A stretch of DNA of 64,000 nucleotides, from NCBI RefSeq assembly GCF_042681025.1, contig NZ_JBHUER010000010.1:434001-498000 (forward strand), in the 5' to 3' direction. The first letter of the stretch is position 1; the number at the start of each line of letters is the position of its first letter. The notes below the pieces were generated by a model. It was given only the letters and a program-made list of their open reading frames with translations, was not told the DNA's origin and did not search any database. A program made the translations under genes and the position numbers. Source of the DNA: Methylopila henanensis. Lineage in GTDB: Bacteria; Pseudomonadota; Alphaproteobacteria; Rhizobiales; Methylopilaceae. Shown here in pieces: positions 1 through 7,951 of this stretch.

Positions 1-146
1 GCAAGCTCCATCCAGTAGCCGAGCCGGTTGAACTCGGCCGACCGGTCGCGCGGGTGCCTCCACAGGCCGGGCGACTGGTGGCCGACCGCGTTCATGCTGA
101 ACGCGTTGAGCCGGATCTCGCGCTTCGGCTTCGGACGTCCGGTCAT
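1..146 (-). CDS. NtaA/SnaA/DszA-type flavin monooxygenase (5' end only)
   Basis: Only the first 48 codons lie in the window; the gene runs off the left edge. The visible N-terminus (NAFSMNAVGHQSPGLWRHP) matches the conserved start of the nitrilotriacetate/pristinamycin/dibenzothiophene monooxygenase branch of the luciferase-like (LLM) FMNH2-dependent oxygenases, whose members read N-A-F...H...G-x-W-R-H-P. The ATG overlaps the stop of the upstream metI-like gene as ATGA, so it is the last visible gene of a long leftward operon. Context suggests it oxidises an organosulfur compound brought in by the neighbouring transporter, but the substrate cannot be read from this fragment. Confidence 0.8.
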   Translation of the reverse strand, partial: MTGRPKPKREIRLNAFSMNAVGHQSPGLWRHPRDRSAEFNRLGYWMEL

Positions 147-799
147 CGGCGGGCCCTCACGCGGCGCACGGCGAGATCGCCGGCGAACTGCACGGCGCAG
201 ACGAGCGCGATCAGCACCGCGATCACGGCGGCCATGACGGTGGTGTCGAAGCGCTGGTAGCCGTAGCGCATGGCGACGTCGCCGAGCCCGCCCGCGCCGA
301 CCGCGCCCGCCATGGCCGAGGCGCCGATCATGGTGACGACGGTCACCGTGAAGCCGCCGATGAGGCCCGGCAGCGCCTCCGGGATCAGCACGTGGCGGAC
401 GATGTCGCGCCGGCGGCAGCCCATCGCCTGAGCGGCTTCGATCAGCCCGCGGTCGACCTCGCGCAGCGACACCTCCGCGATGCGGGCGAAGAACGGGGTC
501 GCCGAGACCGACAGCGGCACGATCGCGGCCCAGACGCCGATCGTGGTGCCGGTGATCAGCCTCGTGAACGGGATCAGCGCGACCAGCAGCACGATGAAGG
601 GGGTCGCGCGGAAGCCGTTGACGACCGCGCCCAGGACGCGGTGCAGCCGCGGCGCCGCCACGAGCCCGCCCGGCTGCGACAGCACCAGCAGCACCGCCAG
701 CGGCACGCCGAGCGCCGCCGCGATCAGCGCCGAGACGCCGACCATCTGCACCGTGTCGAGCAGGGCCCGCCAGAGGCGGTCAATCATCTGAGGCGACAT
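143..799 (-). CDS. metI: MetI-type ABC transporter permease
   Basis: A 218-aa integral membrane protein of the BPD_transp_1 family, the usual length of MetI. Hydrophobic segments lie near residues 18-40, 60-82 and 86-105, with more in the C-terminal half. The cytoplasmic EAA loop (EAAQAMGCRRRDIVRHVLIP, 121-140) would contact the ATPase. It should form the inner-membrane channel for methionine or a related sulfur compound, with the MetN and MetQ homologues encoded just upstream. The start overlaps the metN stop by 20 nt; an alternative ATG lies four codons inside. Its stop overlaps the start of the next monooxygenase gene, so uptake and oxidation are probably coupled. Confidence 0.92.
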   Translation of the reverse strand: MSPQMIDRLWRALLDTVQMVGVSALIAAALGVPLAVLLVLSQPGGLVAAPRLHRVLGAVVNGFRATPFIVLLVALIPFTRLITGTTIGVWAAIVPLSVSATPFFARIAEVSLREVDRGLIEAAQAMGCRRRDIVRHVLIPEALPGLIGGFTVTVVTMIGASAMAGAVGAGGLGDVAMRYGYQRFDTTVMAAVIAVLIALVCAVQFAGDLAVRRVRARR

Positions 800-1877
800 A
801 GCCGAGCACCCGGGCGTTCGAAGGCAGGTCGAGGCGGCTGGACAGCGGCGACGCGGCGAGCAGCCGCCCCTGCGTGTGGCCGCCGATGCGGTCGAGCTCC
901 GCGGACAGGACGCGCGCGCCGGGCCCGAGGCCCGCGGCGGCCGCGGCGAGGTCGACCTCGCGCTCGCCCGTGAAGCGGAGCTCCACCAGCGCCTCGCCGC
1001 GTGAGGGACGCTCGCTCGTCACGCGGGCCGCGACGTCCTCCGGCAGGCCGTGCGAGAGCGGGCGCAGCAGCGCGAGCGTCGCCGGATGCCGCGGATCGCC
1101 GAACACGCGCCAGACCGGGCCGCGCTCGGCGACCTCGCCCTTCTCCAGCACCAGCACCTCGTCGCAAATCTCGCGGATCACGCTCATCTCGTGGGTGATC
1201 AGCATGATGGTGATGCCGAGGCGGCGGTTGATGTCCCTGAGCAGGTCGAGGATCGAGCGCGTCGTCTCCGGATCGAGCGCGGAGGTGGCCTCGTCGCAGA
1301 GCAGGATCTTGGGCCTCGGACCGAGCGCGCGCGCGATGCCGACGCGCTGCTTCTGCCCGCCGGACAGTTTTCCGGGATAGGCGTCGCGCTTGTCCTCGAG
1401 GCCGACGAGCGCCAGAACCTCGGCCACGCGCGCATCGATGTCCCGGCGTGGCCATCCCGCGACCTTCAGCGGCAGCGCGATGTTCTCGGCGACGGTCTTC
1501 GCCGACAGCAGGTTGAAGTGCTGGAAGATCATGCCGACACGGCGGCGGAGCGCGATCAGGCCCTCGCCCTCCAGCGCGCCGACGTCCTCGCCGTCGACGA
1601 TCACCTGCCCCGTGGTCGGCGCCTCGAGTCGGTTGACGAGGCGCAGGAGGGTCGACTTGCCGGCGCCCGAACGGCCGATGACGCCGAAGATGCGCCCCTC
1701 CGGCGCCTCGACGTCGACGCCCCTGAGCGCCCCGACCTCGCCCTTCGGCGAGACGTAGGTCTTGCCGACGCCCCGGAACGAGATCGCCGGGCGCGGGGGC
1801 GCCGACGGGCTCGCGTCGATCGGCGCGGCGTGGCGCGGGACGGCCGGCGGCCGGGCGAGGGCCAGCGCCTCAGTCAT
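780..1877 (-). CDS. metN: MetN-type ABC transporter ATP-binding protein
   Basis: A 365-aa ABC ATPase. Walker A GRSGAGKST is at 68-76, the Q-loop glutamine at about 119, the signature LSGGQ at 171-175 and Walker B ILLCDEA at 191-197. The C-terminal 80 or so residues look like the NIL domain that senses methionine in MetN. It has an extra Ala/Pro-rich N-terminal stretch of about 30 residues before the usual beginning of the fold. It would energise uptake through MetI. The ATG overlaps the end of metQ by 8 nt, consistent with one transcript. The transported compound may be methionine or another organosulfur molecule, given the flanking monooxygenases. Confidence 0.93.
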   Translation of the reverse strand: MTEALALARPPAVPRHAAPIDASPSAPPRPAISFRGVGKTYVSPKGEVGALRGVDVEAPEGRIFGVIGRSGAGKSTLLRLVNRLEAPTTGQVIVDGEDVGALEGEGLIALRRRVGMIFQHFNLLSAKTVAENIALPLKVAGWPRRDIDARVAEVLALVGLEDKRDAYPGKLSGGQKQRVGIARALGPRPKILLCDEATSALDPETTRSILDLLRDINRRLGITIMLITHEMSVIREICDEVLVLEKGEVAERGPVWRVFGDPRHPATLALLRPLSHGLPEDVAARVTSERPSRGEALVELRFTGEREVDLAAAAAGLGPGARVLSAELDRIGGHTQGRLLAASPLSSRLDLPSNARVLGYVASDD

Positions 1878-2676
1878 CGAGCCAGGCGAGCGCGTAGAGC
1901 TTGGGATCGTCGGCGAAGGCCTTCGCGAGGATCGCCTTCACCTTGGGCGAGTTCTGATAGACCTTCACGAACCTGGCGAGGTCCGGATCGGCGACACGGT
2001 CCTTCTTCGCCACGAACAGGATCGCGAACTGCTTGTCCTCGATGCCGGAATAGATCAGCCCGCTGCGCGCGTCGAAGCTCTTCGACGCCACGATGAAGTG
2101 CGGGTAGCCGAGCGCGAGGTCGACGTCGCCGGTGACCCGCACGAGTTGCGGGCCCTCGACCTCGGTGAAGCGCAGGTTCTTGCGGTTCTCCACGATGTCG
2201 TCGAGCGAGCCGAGATAGCCGACGCCCTCCTTCAGCTTCACGAGCCCGGCCTTCTGCAGCAGCAGCAGGCCCCTGCCCTGGTTCACCGGGTCGTTGGCGA
2301 TCGCGACCGTCCCGTCCTCAGGGATGTCGGCGAAGCTCTTATGCTTCAGCGAGTAGAGCCCGACGTTCGCGAGCGCGCCGACGCCGACGTCGGCGAAGTC
2401 GTAGCCGCGCTGCTCGATCGCCTTGTTCAGGAAGGGGCGGTGCTGGAAGTAGTTGAGGTCGATGTCGCCGGACTGAAGCGCGACGTTCGGCGTCGTCCAG
2501 TCCGTGAACTCGACCACCTCGACCTCAAGCCCCTGCGCCTTGGCCTCTTCGGCCGCCGCCGCGATCGAGTCGCCGTAGCCGCCCGGCACGGTGCCGACCT
2601 TGATCTTGCCGGCCGCGGCGGGAAGCGCCGTCAGCGCGGCGAGCGCCGCGACGGCCACGAAAAGAAGCTTCTTCAT
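1870..2676 (-). CDS. metQ: MetQ/NlpA-family substrate-binding protein
   Basis: A 268-aa periplasmic binding protein of the NlpA family (MetQ). The chosen ATG begins MKKLLFVAVAALAALTALPA, a clear signal peptide ending AAA-GK, with a GGGA-like ribosome site upstream. An in-frame ATG 16 codons earlier would bury the signal peptide. Typical motifs follow: KVGTVPGG at the mature N-terminus, the FTDW...LNYFQH region and AIANDPVNQGRGLLLLQ. Unlike classical MetQ lipoproteins, the signal peptide has no lipobox cysteine, so the protein is probably soluble in the periplasm. It precedes metN and metI in the operon and follows the sulfonate-type binding protein. Confidence 0.9.
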   Translation of the reverse strand: MKKLLFVAVAALAALTALPAAAGKIKVGTVPGGYGDSIAAAAEEAKAQGLEVEVVEFTDWTTPNVALQSGDIDLNYFQHRPFLNKAIEQRGYDFADVGVGALANVGLYSLKHKSFADIPEDGTVAIANDPVNQGRGLLLLQKAGLVKLKEGVGYLGSLDDIVENRKNLRFTEVEGPQLVRVTGDVDLALGYPHFIVASKSFDARSGLIYSGIEDKQFAILFVAKKDRVADPDLARFVKVYQNSPKVKAILAKAFADDPKLYALAWLDD

Positions 2677-2719
2677 CGTCGTGTCCCGATTGGAGTTCGA
2701 CATTGCGGCGACCCTCCGC

Positions 2720-2750
2720 GTCATGCCCGCGCCCTTTGCGCGGGCATGAC
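2720..2750. repeat. Short palindromic repeat, GTCATGCCCG family
   Basis: Perfect 13-bp inverted arms (2720-2732 and 2738-2750) with a 5-nt loop lie between metQ and the upstream binding-protein gene. The ends read GTCATGCCCG/CGGGCATGAC, the same as the ends of the longer elements at 39461-39553 and 55029-55117. It has no T-tract, so it is more likely an interspersed repeat or an mRNA-processing hairpin than a terminator. As RNA it could separate the expression levels of the two transporters within the operon. Confidence 0.75.
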
Positions 2751-2763
2751 GGCCGGCGTCGGG

Positions 2764-3759
2764 TCAGACCTGCGCCAGCAGCTCGGTGATCTTCACCTTC
2801 TCCGGCAGCACCTTGCGCTCGGTGAGCCAGTCGGCCGCCTCCTGCAGGCGCGAGACGAAGCCCTCGTCGGTGACGGGGTAGATCTCGTAGCGGCGCTTGA
2901 GCTTGAGGAAGTTCTCGCGCACGGCGTCGCCGTAGCGGGGCGGCGTGCCCTGCGCGATCTTCTCGGCGTCCTCCGAATTGGCGCTCGCCCAGTCGGCCTC
3001 GGCCTTGAAGGCGGCGTTGACCGCGCGGACGAGGTCGGCGTTCTCGGTCGCGAACTGCCGCCGGGTCAGCCAGGTCGTGAAGTCGATCTGGAAGTCGAGG
3101 TCGCGCTCCTCGAGAAAGATGTCGTGCGCCTTGTACTCGACGCGGGCGATGTCGACGCCCGGGCTCCACATCGACCAGGCGTCGACCTTGCCGGAGGCGA
3201 GCGCAGGCGCCGCGTCCGGCGGGTTGAGGTAGACGAAATTGACCTTGGAGCGGTCGATCCCGTTCTTCTCGAGCGCGGCCACCAGCAGGAACTCGCCGAG
3301 CCCGGAGCGGTTGACCGCGACCGACTTGCCGACGAGGTCCTTCACGCTGTCGATGCCGGAGCCGTCCTTGGCGATGATCGCGGTGGTGCGCGGCCGGTAG
3401 ATCAGGAACTGGGTGAAGACGAGCGGCGAGCCCGCGATGATCGCGGCGAGCGCCGGCGTGGTGGAGCCGCCGAAGGAGAAGTCGGCGCTGTTGCCGGTGA
3501 CCGCCTGCAGCGTCGGCGCGTGGTTCGGGAACGGACCGACCCACTCGACCTTGATGCCCTGGTCCTTGAGCGACTTCTCGAGCGCGCCGCGCTCCTTGGC
3601 GATGAGCGTCAGGCCGCCGGAGGGACCGAAGGTGAGCCGCACGGTGTCGGTGTTGCGGGACAGCGCCTCGCCGGACGTGAGCCCGAGCGCGAGCGCGCCG
3701 GCGCCGGCCGCGGAGGCGCCGAGGAAGGTGCGGCGCGAGAGATCGGAGAAGGACGACAT
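2764..3759 (-). CDS. Sulfonate/NitT-TauT-type ABC substrate-binding protein (Tat-exported)
   Basis: A 331-aa periplasmic binding protein of the SsuA/NMT1 family. The N-terminus has a twin-arginine signal (SRRTFLGA around residues 8-15, followed by a hydrophobic Ala/Gly-rich segment), so it is probably exported folded. The body has the family features: FGPSGG...LIAKERGALEKSL, the AVNRSGLGEFLL region and SMWSPGVDIA. It is encoded directly after the ATPase and permease genes of a sulfonate-type transporter and would deliver the ligand to them. The nearby LLM monooxygenase supports an organosulfur ligand such as an alkanesulfonate or sulfone; the precise ligand is unknown. Confidence 0.88.
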   Translation of the reverse strand: MSSFSDLSRRTFLGASAAGAGALALGLTSGEALSRNTDTVRLTFGPSGGLTLIAKERGALEKSLKDQGIKVEWVGPFPNHAPTLQAVTGNSADFSFGGSTTPALAAIIAGSPLVFTQFLIYRPRTTAIIAKDGSGIDSVKDLVGKSVAVNRSGLGEFLLVAALEKNGIDRSKVNFVYLNPPDAAPALASGKVDAWSMWSPGVDIARVEYKAHDIFLEERDLDFQIDFTTWLTRRQFATENADLVRAVNAAFKAEADWASANSEDAEKIAQGTPPRYGDAVRENFLKLKRRYEIYPVTDEGFVSRLQEAADWLTERKVLPEKVKITELLAQV

Positions 3760-3768
3760 TTCGAGGCC

Positions 3769-4527
3769 TCAGAGCGACGGGGAAGACTGGGAAAGCGGTT
3801 GGGACTGGACGGCTAGGTCCCGGCCGCGCGGGGACGCGTGGACGCCGAGCTGGGCGAGCAGCGTCTCGCGGACGCCGTGGCGCGAGGCGGCCGGGCCGAG
3901 GCGGACTTCATGCGCGATGGCACCGTCGCGCATCAGCAGGATGCGGTCGGCGAGCGCGATCGCCTCGTCGACGTCGTGGGTCACGAGCAGCACGCCGGGG
4001 CGGTGCAGCGCGATCAGGTCCTTGACGAGGTCGTGCATCTTCAGCCGCGTCAGCGCGTCGAGCGCCGCGAACGGCTCGTCGAGCAGCAGCAGCTCGGGCT
4101 CCTGCACCAGCGCGCGGGCGAGCGCGACGCGCTGCGCCTGCCCGCCGGAGAGGTTGCGCGGCCAGTCGTCGAGCCGGTCGCCGAGGCCGACCTCGGCGAG
4201 CGCCGCCGCGGCGCGCTCGCGCGCGCCCTGCTCGGGCTGGCCGAGCGACACGTTGCGCCACAGGCTGTCCCACGGCAGCAGCCGGTGCTCCTGGAACACC
4301 ACCGCCGGCCGGCGGGGCGCGTCCACCTCGCCGCCGTCGATCGGGTCGAGGCCGGCGAGCGCGCGCAGCAGCGTGGTCTTGCCGCAGCCGCTCTCGCCGA
4401 GCAGCGCCACGAACTCGCCGCGGGCGATGACGAGGTCGAGCCCGTCGATGACGGTGCGCTCGCCATAGCGGCGCACCAGCTTGCGGACGACGACGGCGGG
4501 CTTAGCGCCCACGACGGCGAGGGTCAT
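3769..4527 (-). CDS. SsuB/TauB-type ABC transporter ATP-binding protein
   Basis: A 252-aa ABC ATPase of the nitrate/sulfonate/taurine group. Walker A GESGCGKTT is at 44-52, the Q-loop Q at 79, LSGGQ at 126-130 and Walker B LLLLDEP at 146-152. The ATG at 4527 forms an ATGA overlap with the permease stop; longer versions of the frame read into permease sequence and are not real. It would drive uptake through the permease encoded just upstream, with the Tat-exported binding protein encoded 9 bp downstream. Length and motif spacing are normal for SsuB/TauB. Confidence 0.92.
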   Translation of the reverse strand: MTLAVVGAKPAVVVRKLVRRYGERTVIDGLDLVIARGEFVALLGESGCGKTTLLRALAGLDPIDGGEVDAPRRPAVVFQEHRLLPWDSLWRNVSLGQPEQGARERAAAALAEVGLGDRLDDWPRNLSGGQAQRVALARALVQEPELLLLDEPFAALDALTRLKMHDLVKDLIALHRPGVLLVTHDVDEAIALADRILLMRDGAIAHEVRLGPAASRHGVRETLLAQLGVHASPRGRDLAVQSQPLSQSSPSL

Positions 4528-5399
4528 CGGCGGCCTCCCGCATAGTTCGGGTGCCAGGCGAGCAGCCGCTTCTCCAGCAGCCGCGCGATCGAATCCGACC
4601 CCGCGCCGATGAAGGCGTAGATCACGATCGTCAGGATGATCACGTCGGTGCGCAGGAACTCGCGAGCATCCATGGCGAGGAAGCCAAGTCCGGCCTGCGC
4701 GCCGACCGTCTCCGCCACCACCAGCGCGAGCCACGCGACCGCGAGCGCGTAGCGCACGCCGGTCAGGATCGAGGGCAGCGCGCCCGGCAGGATGATGCGC
4801 CGGATGGTCGCCCAGCCGGACAGGCCCTGCACGCGGGCGAGCTCCAGCAGCTTCGGATCGACCTGCCGGATGCCGAGGATGGTGTTGATGTAGATCGGGA
4901 AGGCGACGCCGAGCGAGACCAGGAAGATCTTCTGCGCCTCGCCGACGCCGAACCAGATGATGGTGAGCGGCAGCGCGGCGAGGAACGGCACCGCGCGGAT
5001 CATCTGCACGCTGCGGTCGATGGCGGCCTCGGCGATCCGCGAGAAGCCGACCGCGACGCCGAGCGAGAACCCGATCGAGCCGCCGATGGCGAAGCCGGTC
5101 GCCGCCCGAGCCAAGCTGACGCCGAGATCGTGGAACAGGCTGCCCGACGCCGCGAGCTTCCAGGCGGTCTGCGCCACCTTGCTCGGCGCAGGCAGGATCT
5201 GCGGCGCGACGTAGCCCGAGCGGCAGAGCGCCTCCCAGGCGACGAGCAGGATCAGCGGCGCCGCCCAGGACAGGGCGAGCAGCGCGGGCGAGGCGGCGCG
5301 CTTCGCAGAGACCGGCGCGCGTCCGGCCGCGGCGGCCGCGGGCTGACCCGGGGATCGCGCGGGAGCGGCGCCGAAGGCGGCGGGATCGGCGAGGCTCAT
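4524..5399 (-). CDS. SsuC/TauC-type ABC transporter permease
   Basis: A 291-aa inner-membrane permease of the BPD_transp_1 family. After an Ala/Pro-rich cytoplasmic N-terminus of about 35 residues come roughly six hydrophobic segments. The EAA-type loop (ELARVQGLSGWATIRRIILP) marks the site that contacts the ATPase. The ATG at 5399 overlaps the preceding monooxygenase stop as ATGA, and its own stop overlaps the ATPase start in the same way, so the three genes are translationally coupled. It would form the channel for a sulfonate-like substrate. Confidence 0.92.
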   Translation of the reverse strand: MSLADPAAFGAAPARSPGQPAAAAAGRAPVSAKRAASPALLALSWAAPLILLVAWEALCRSGYVAPQILPAPSKVAQTAWKLAASGSLFHDLGVSLARAATGFAIGGSIGFSLGVAVGFSRIAEAAIDRSVQMIRAVPFLAALPLTIIWFGVGEAQKIFLVSLGVAFPIYINTILGIRQVDPKLLELARVQGLSGWATIRRIILPGALPSILTGVRYALAVAWLALVVAETVGAQAGLGFLAMDAREFLRTDVIILTIVIYAFIGAGSDSIARLLEKRLLAWHPNYAGGRR

Positions 5400-6478
5400 C
5401 GGGCCTCCGACAGGCGTTGGGACGGGGCCGCGGCGGGCGTCTTGCCGAGGCGCGGGAAGATCTCTTCGGCGAACCGGCGCTGCTCGGCGCGCAGCGGCTG
5501 GAACTGCAGCATGAACAGGCCGACGCCGGCGCGGTGGAACGCCGAGATGCGCTCGGCGATCTGGTCGTAGGAGCCGACGAGGCCCGCCGCGGTGCCGCCG
5601 TTGGTGCCGACGAAAGCCTGCTGCCGCGCCATGGTCTGGAACATGACGACCTTGGGATCGGTGTTGGCCTTCTGGACGGCCTTGGCCGGCTTGTCCTTCT
5701 CGGCGAGCGCGATCAGCCGGCGATGCTCGGCTTGCGCCTCGGCCTCGGTCTCGCGCGCGATGACGAAGGCCGAGAGCCCGAAGCGCAGCGGCGCGCCGGC
5801 GCGCGGCCGGGCCCGAAGATCGGCGATCAGAGCCTCGACCGAAGCCAGCGGCTGGCCGTTGATGAACCAGACGTCGCTGTGTTCGGCCGCGAGCGCGCGC
5901 GCCGGCTCCGACTCGCCGCCGAGATAGATGCGCGGCCGCGCCCGGAAGCGGCCCGCGGGCGACAGCTTGTAGTCCTCGATCGTGAAATGCTCGCCCCGGT
6001 GCGAGACGGTCTCGCCGCGGGTCAGCCGCTCCACGATCGACAGCCACTCGCGGCCATAGGCGTAGCGGTCGTCATGGTCGAGGAACGGGATGCCGGCCTT
6101 CTCGAATTCGGCGCGGTTCCAGGCGTTGATCAGGTTGATGGCGAAGCGCCCGCCGCTGATCTCCTCGATCTGCAGCGCCATCTTGGCGAGGACGACCGGG
6201 TGATAGAGCGCGGGTTTGATCGCCGTGATGATCTCGATCCGCCGCGTCAGGCCGGCGAGCGCCGCGGACGCCGTCCAGGCCTCGATCTGGTCGCGATCGG
6301 AGAAATGCGGGTTCACCGTGTGCTGCGCGACCAGCGTCGCGTCGTAGCCGAGCGCGTCCGCCTCGACGATCGCGTCGCGGTTATGGACCCACGAGGCGTC
6401 GTAGGGCTCCTGCGGATCATGGGCCGCGGCGCGCGGCCCGTGCACGGGCGCCCAGACGCCAAACTCGATTTCGGACAT
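5396..6478 (-). CDS. LLM-class FMNH2-dependent monooxygenase (SsuD/SfnG-like)
   Basis: A 360-aa luciferase-like flavin monooxygenase. The early part (EFGVWAPVHG ... GYDATLVAQH) and the central IEIITAIKPALYHPVVLAKM and GGRFAINLINAWN segments are typical of the alkanesulfonate/dimethylsulfone monooxygenase group, which uses FMNH2 and O2 to release sulfite from C-S compounds. No flavin reductase gene (SsuE type) is visible here, so one must be supplied from elsewhere. It is the first gene of the leftward operon and is coupled by ATGA to the transporter permease. SsuD proteins are slightly longer (about 380 aa), so the exact substrate is open. Confidence 0.88.
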   Translation of the reverse strand: MSEIEFGVWAPVHGPRAAAHDPQEPYDASWVHNRDAIVEADALGYDATLVAQHTVNPHFSDRDQIEAWTASAALAGLTRRIEIITAIKPALYHPVVLAKMALQIEEISGGRFAINLINAWNRAEFEKAGIPFLDHDDRYAYGREWLSIVERLTRGETVSHRGEHFTIEDYKLSPAGRFRARPRIYLGGESEPARALAAEHSDVWFINGQPLASVEALIADLRARPRAGAPLRFGLSAFVIARETEAEAQAEHRRLIALAEKDKPAKAVQKANTDPKVVMFQTMARQQAFVGTNGGTAAGLVGSYDQIAERISAFHRAGVGLFMLQFQPLRAEQRRFAEEIFPRLGKTPAAAPSQRLSEAR

Positions 6479-6829
6479 GAACGACGATCCCCTTGCGGTC
6501 GGCGCTCAGCTTATAAACTCTATGGATTAAGTAGCAATATTGTTCTGGCGTCCCAGATGCGGAAATTTGCGGCGGCGGCACGGTCCCCTTCCGGCGGGGC
6601 GGGGACGGACCGAGCATGGCCGCCATGAGTATAGTAATTTTATAGATTTAGTTTGACATAATCGTGAAGGCCTCGCAACGATCGCTCACCTGGTCGTCAT
6701 CAGGACGCGCGAAACCGCGCCGCGACGCCGAGACCGGCTCCGGCCCCTTTCCCGGACGCGGGTCCGGGGCTTCGCCGCCGATGGTCGCCCGTCCTCGCCG
6801 CCGACCGCGCTCGAACAACGGGGCTCGTC
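6479..6829. promoter_or_regulatory. Divergent promoter region of the organosulfur operon and tauE
   Basis: This 351-bp gap between two divergent transcription units is markedly AT-rich in two patches (about 6510-6545 and 6630-6662). Both patches contain a similar 13-mer in the same orientation: CTATGGATTAAGT (6520-6532) and TTATAGATTTAGT (6640-6652). Leftwards, TTGCTA and TATAAG spaced by 16 nt (reading the minus strand across about 6511-6538) form a plausible promoter for the operon. Rightwards, TTGACA at 6653-6658 is a perfect -35, with only a weak -10. A shared sulfur-responsive regulator binding the 13-mers is inferred, not shown. Confidence 0.55.
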
Positions 6830-7756
6830 ATGTCGTCGTCTGACGTTACGTCTGGAACAACCGCTTCTTCCGCCAGCCTCGAGAGGCAGGAACGCTTGAC
6901 GCGCATCGGAATCCTGGCGGCCCTCGCCGTCGTTGCGACGGCGGTCGCGGTCGGCCTCTGGCTCGCGCCGATCGACTGGGACGCGGCGCCCGCCGAGATC
7001 AGCGCGGGCCTCGCCTCGCGCGGCTTCTGGACCGCGGTCGCGGTCGGCTTGGTGGCGCAGATCGTCGACGGCGCGCTCGGCATGGCCTACGGCGTGACCT
7101 CCACCACCTTCCTGCTCTCCACGGGCGTGCCGCCGGCCGCGGCCTCCGCCTCGGTCCACATCGCCGAGATCTTCACCACCGGCTTCTCCGGCCTGTCGCA
7201 CTGGAAGCTCGGCAACGTGAACGGCAGGCTGTTCCGCCGGCTGCTCATCCCGGGCGTCATCGGCGCGGTCGCCGGCGCCTATCTCGTCACGACGCTGGAC
7301 GGCGACCTGCTGAAGCCGTGGATCTCGGCCTACCTGCTGCTGATCGGCCTCTACATCATCAGCAAGGCGTTCCGGGCCATCCGCATCCGCACCGAGCCGC
7401 CGACCTACGTCGCGCCGCTCGCCGTCACCGGCGGCTTCGTGGACGCGGTCGGCGGCGGCGGCTGGGGCCCGGTCGTCACCACCTCGCTGCTCGGCTCCGG
7501 CCAGGACCCGCGCACCACGATCGGCTCCGTCAACGCCGCGGAGTTCTTCCTCGCGATCGCGAGCGGCGCGTCCTTCGCGCTGCTCGGCGGCTTCACGCAC
7601 TGGACCACCATCGCGGGCCTCGTGGTCGGCGGCCTGTTCGCGGCCCCCTTTGCGGCCCTGCTCGTGCGCAAGCTGCCGGCGCGCGTTCTGCTGATCATCG
7701 TCGGCGTGCTCATCACCTCGCTCAGCCTCTGGAACCTCTGGAAGGCCTTCGCCTGA
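6830..7756 (+). CDS. TauE/SafE-family sulfite/sulfonate exporter
   Basis: A 308-aa membrane protein of the TauE/SafE (DUF81) family. After a polar N-terminus of about 25 residues there are about eight hydrophobic segments in two pseudo-repeated halves. The first half carries GLVAQIVDGALGMAYGVTST and the second GGFVDAVGGGGWGPVVTTSL, the paired loops typical of the family. Members move sulfite, sulfoacetate or related anions across the inner membrane. It diverges from the sulfonate uptake/monooxygenase operon and probably exports the sulfite released when C-S bonds are cleaved. A GTC at the start codon is not an issue: ATG at 6830 is clear. Confidence 0.9.
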   Translation: MSSSDVTSGTTASSASLERQERLTRIGILAALAVVATAVAVGLWLAPIDWDAAPAEISAGLASRGFWTAVAVGLVAQIVDGALGMAYGVTSTTFLLSTGVPPAAASASVHIAEIFTTGFSGLSHWKLGNVNGRLFRRLLIPGVIGAVAGAYLVTTLDGDLLKPWISAYLLLIGLYIISKAFRAIRIRTEPPTYVAPLAVTGGFVDAVGGGGWGPVVTTSLLGSGQDPRTTIGSVNAAEFFLAIASGASFALLGGFTHWTTIAGLVVGGLFAAPFAALLVRKLPARVLLIIVGVLITSLSLWNLWKAFA

Positions 7757-7774
7757 GGCCAAAAGTCGGCCCGG

Positions 7775-7819
7775 CGTCCGGAACGCGGCGTTTGACACCC
7801 GTTCCGGACGCAATAGTGT
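7775..7819 (+). promoter_or_regulatory. Inverted repeat around a -35 box, upstream of the RTX gene
   Basis: Perfect 11-bp arms CGTCCGGAACG (7775-7785) and CGTTCCGGACG (7800-7810) enclose TTGACA (7792-7797). TAGTGT (7814-7819) sits 16 nt further on and could be a -10 box. The structure lies 133-177 nt before the RTX gene and just after tauE. It may be an operator over the RTX promoter or the 3' hairpin of tauE; lack of a T-tract favours the former. Confidence 0.45.
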
Positions 7820-7951
7820 CGAAGCGCACGTCGCCGGACCTTAGGCTCGCCAGACGCGAGACGTATGCGAGCGGTGCGCCCGAAGCCGTGGTCCGGGTGA
7901 AGGACCAACGGCCTCGATCCCAACTGTCGCCATACGCGGAGAGCGGACGCC

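Noticed and set aside
1762..3816. 684-aa open frame on the plus strand
   Set aside because: Lies opposite metQ, the sulfonate-binding protein and part of metN; composition (Arg/Glu/Asp-rich) is typical of an antisense shadow in GC-rich DNA.
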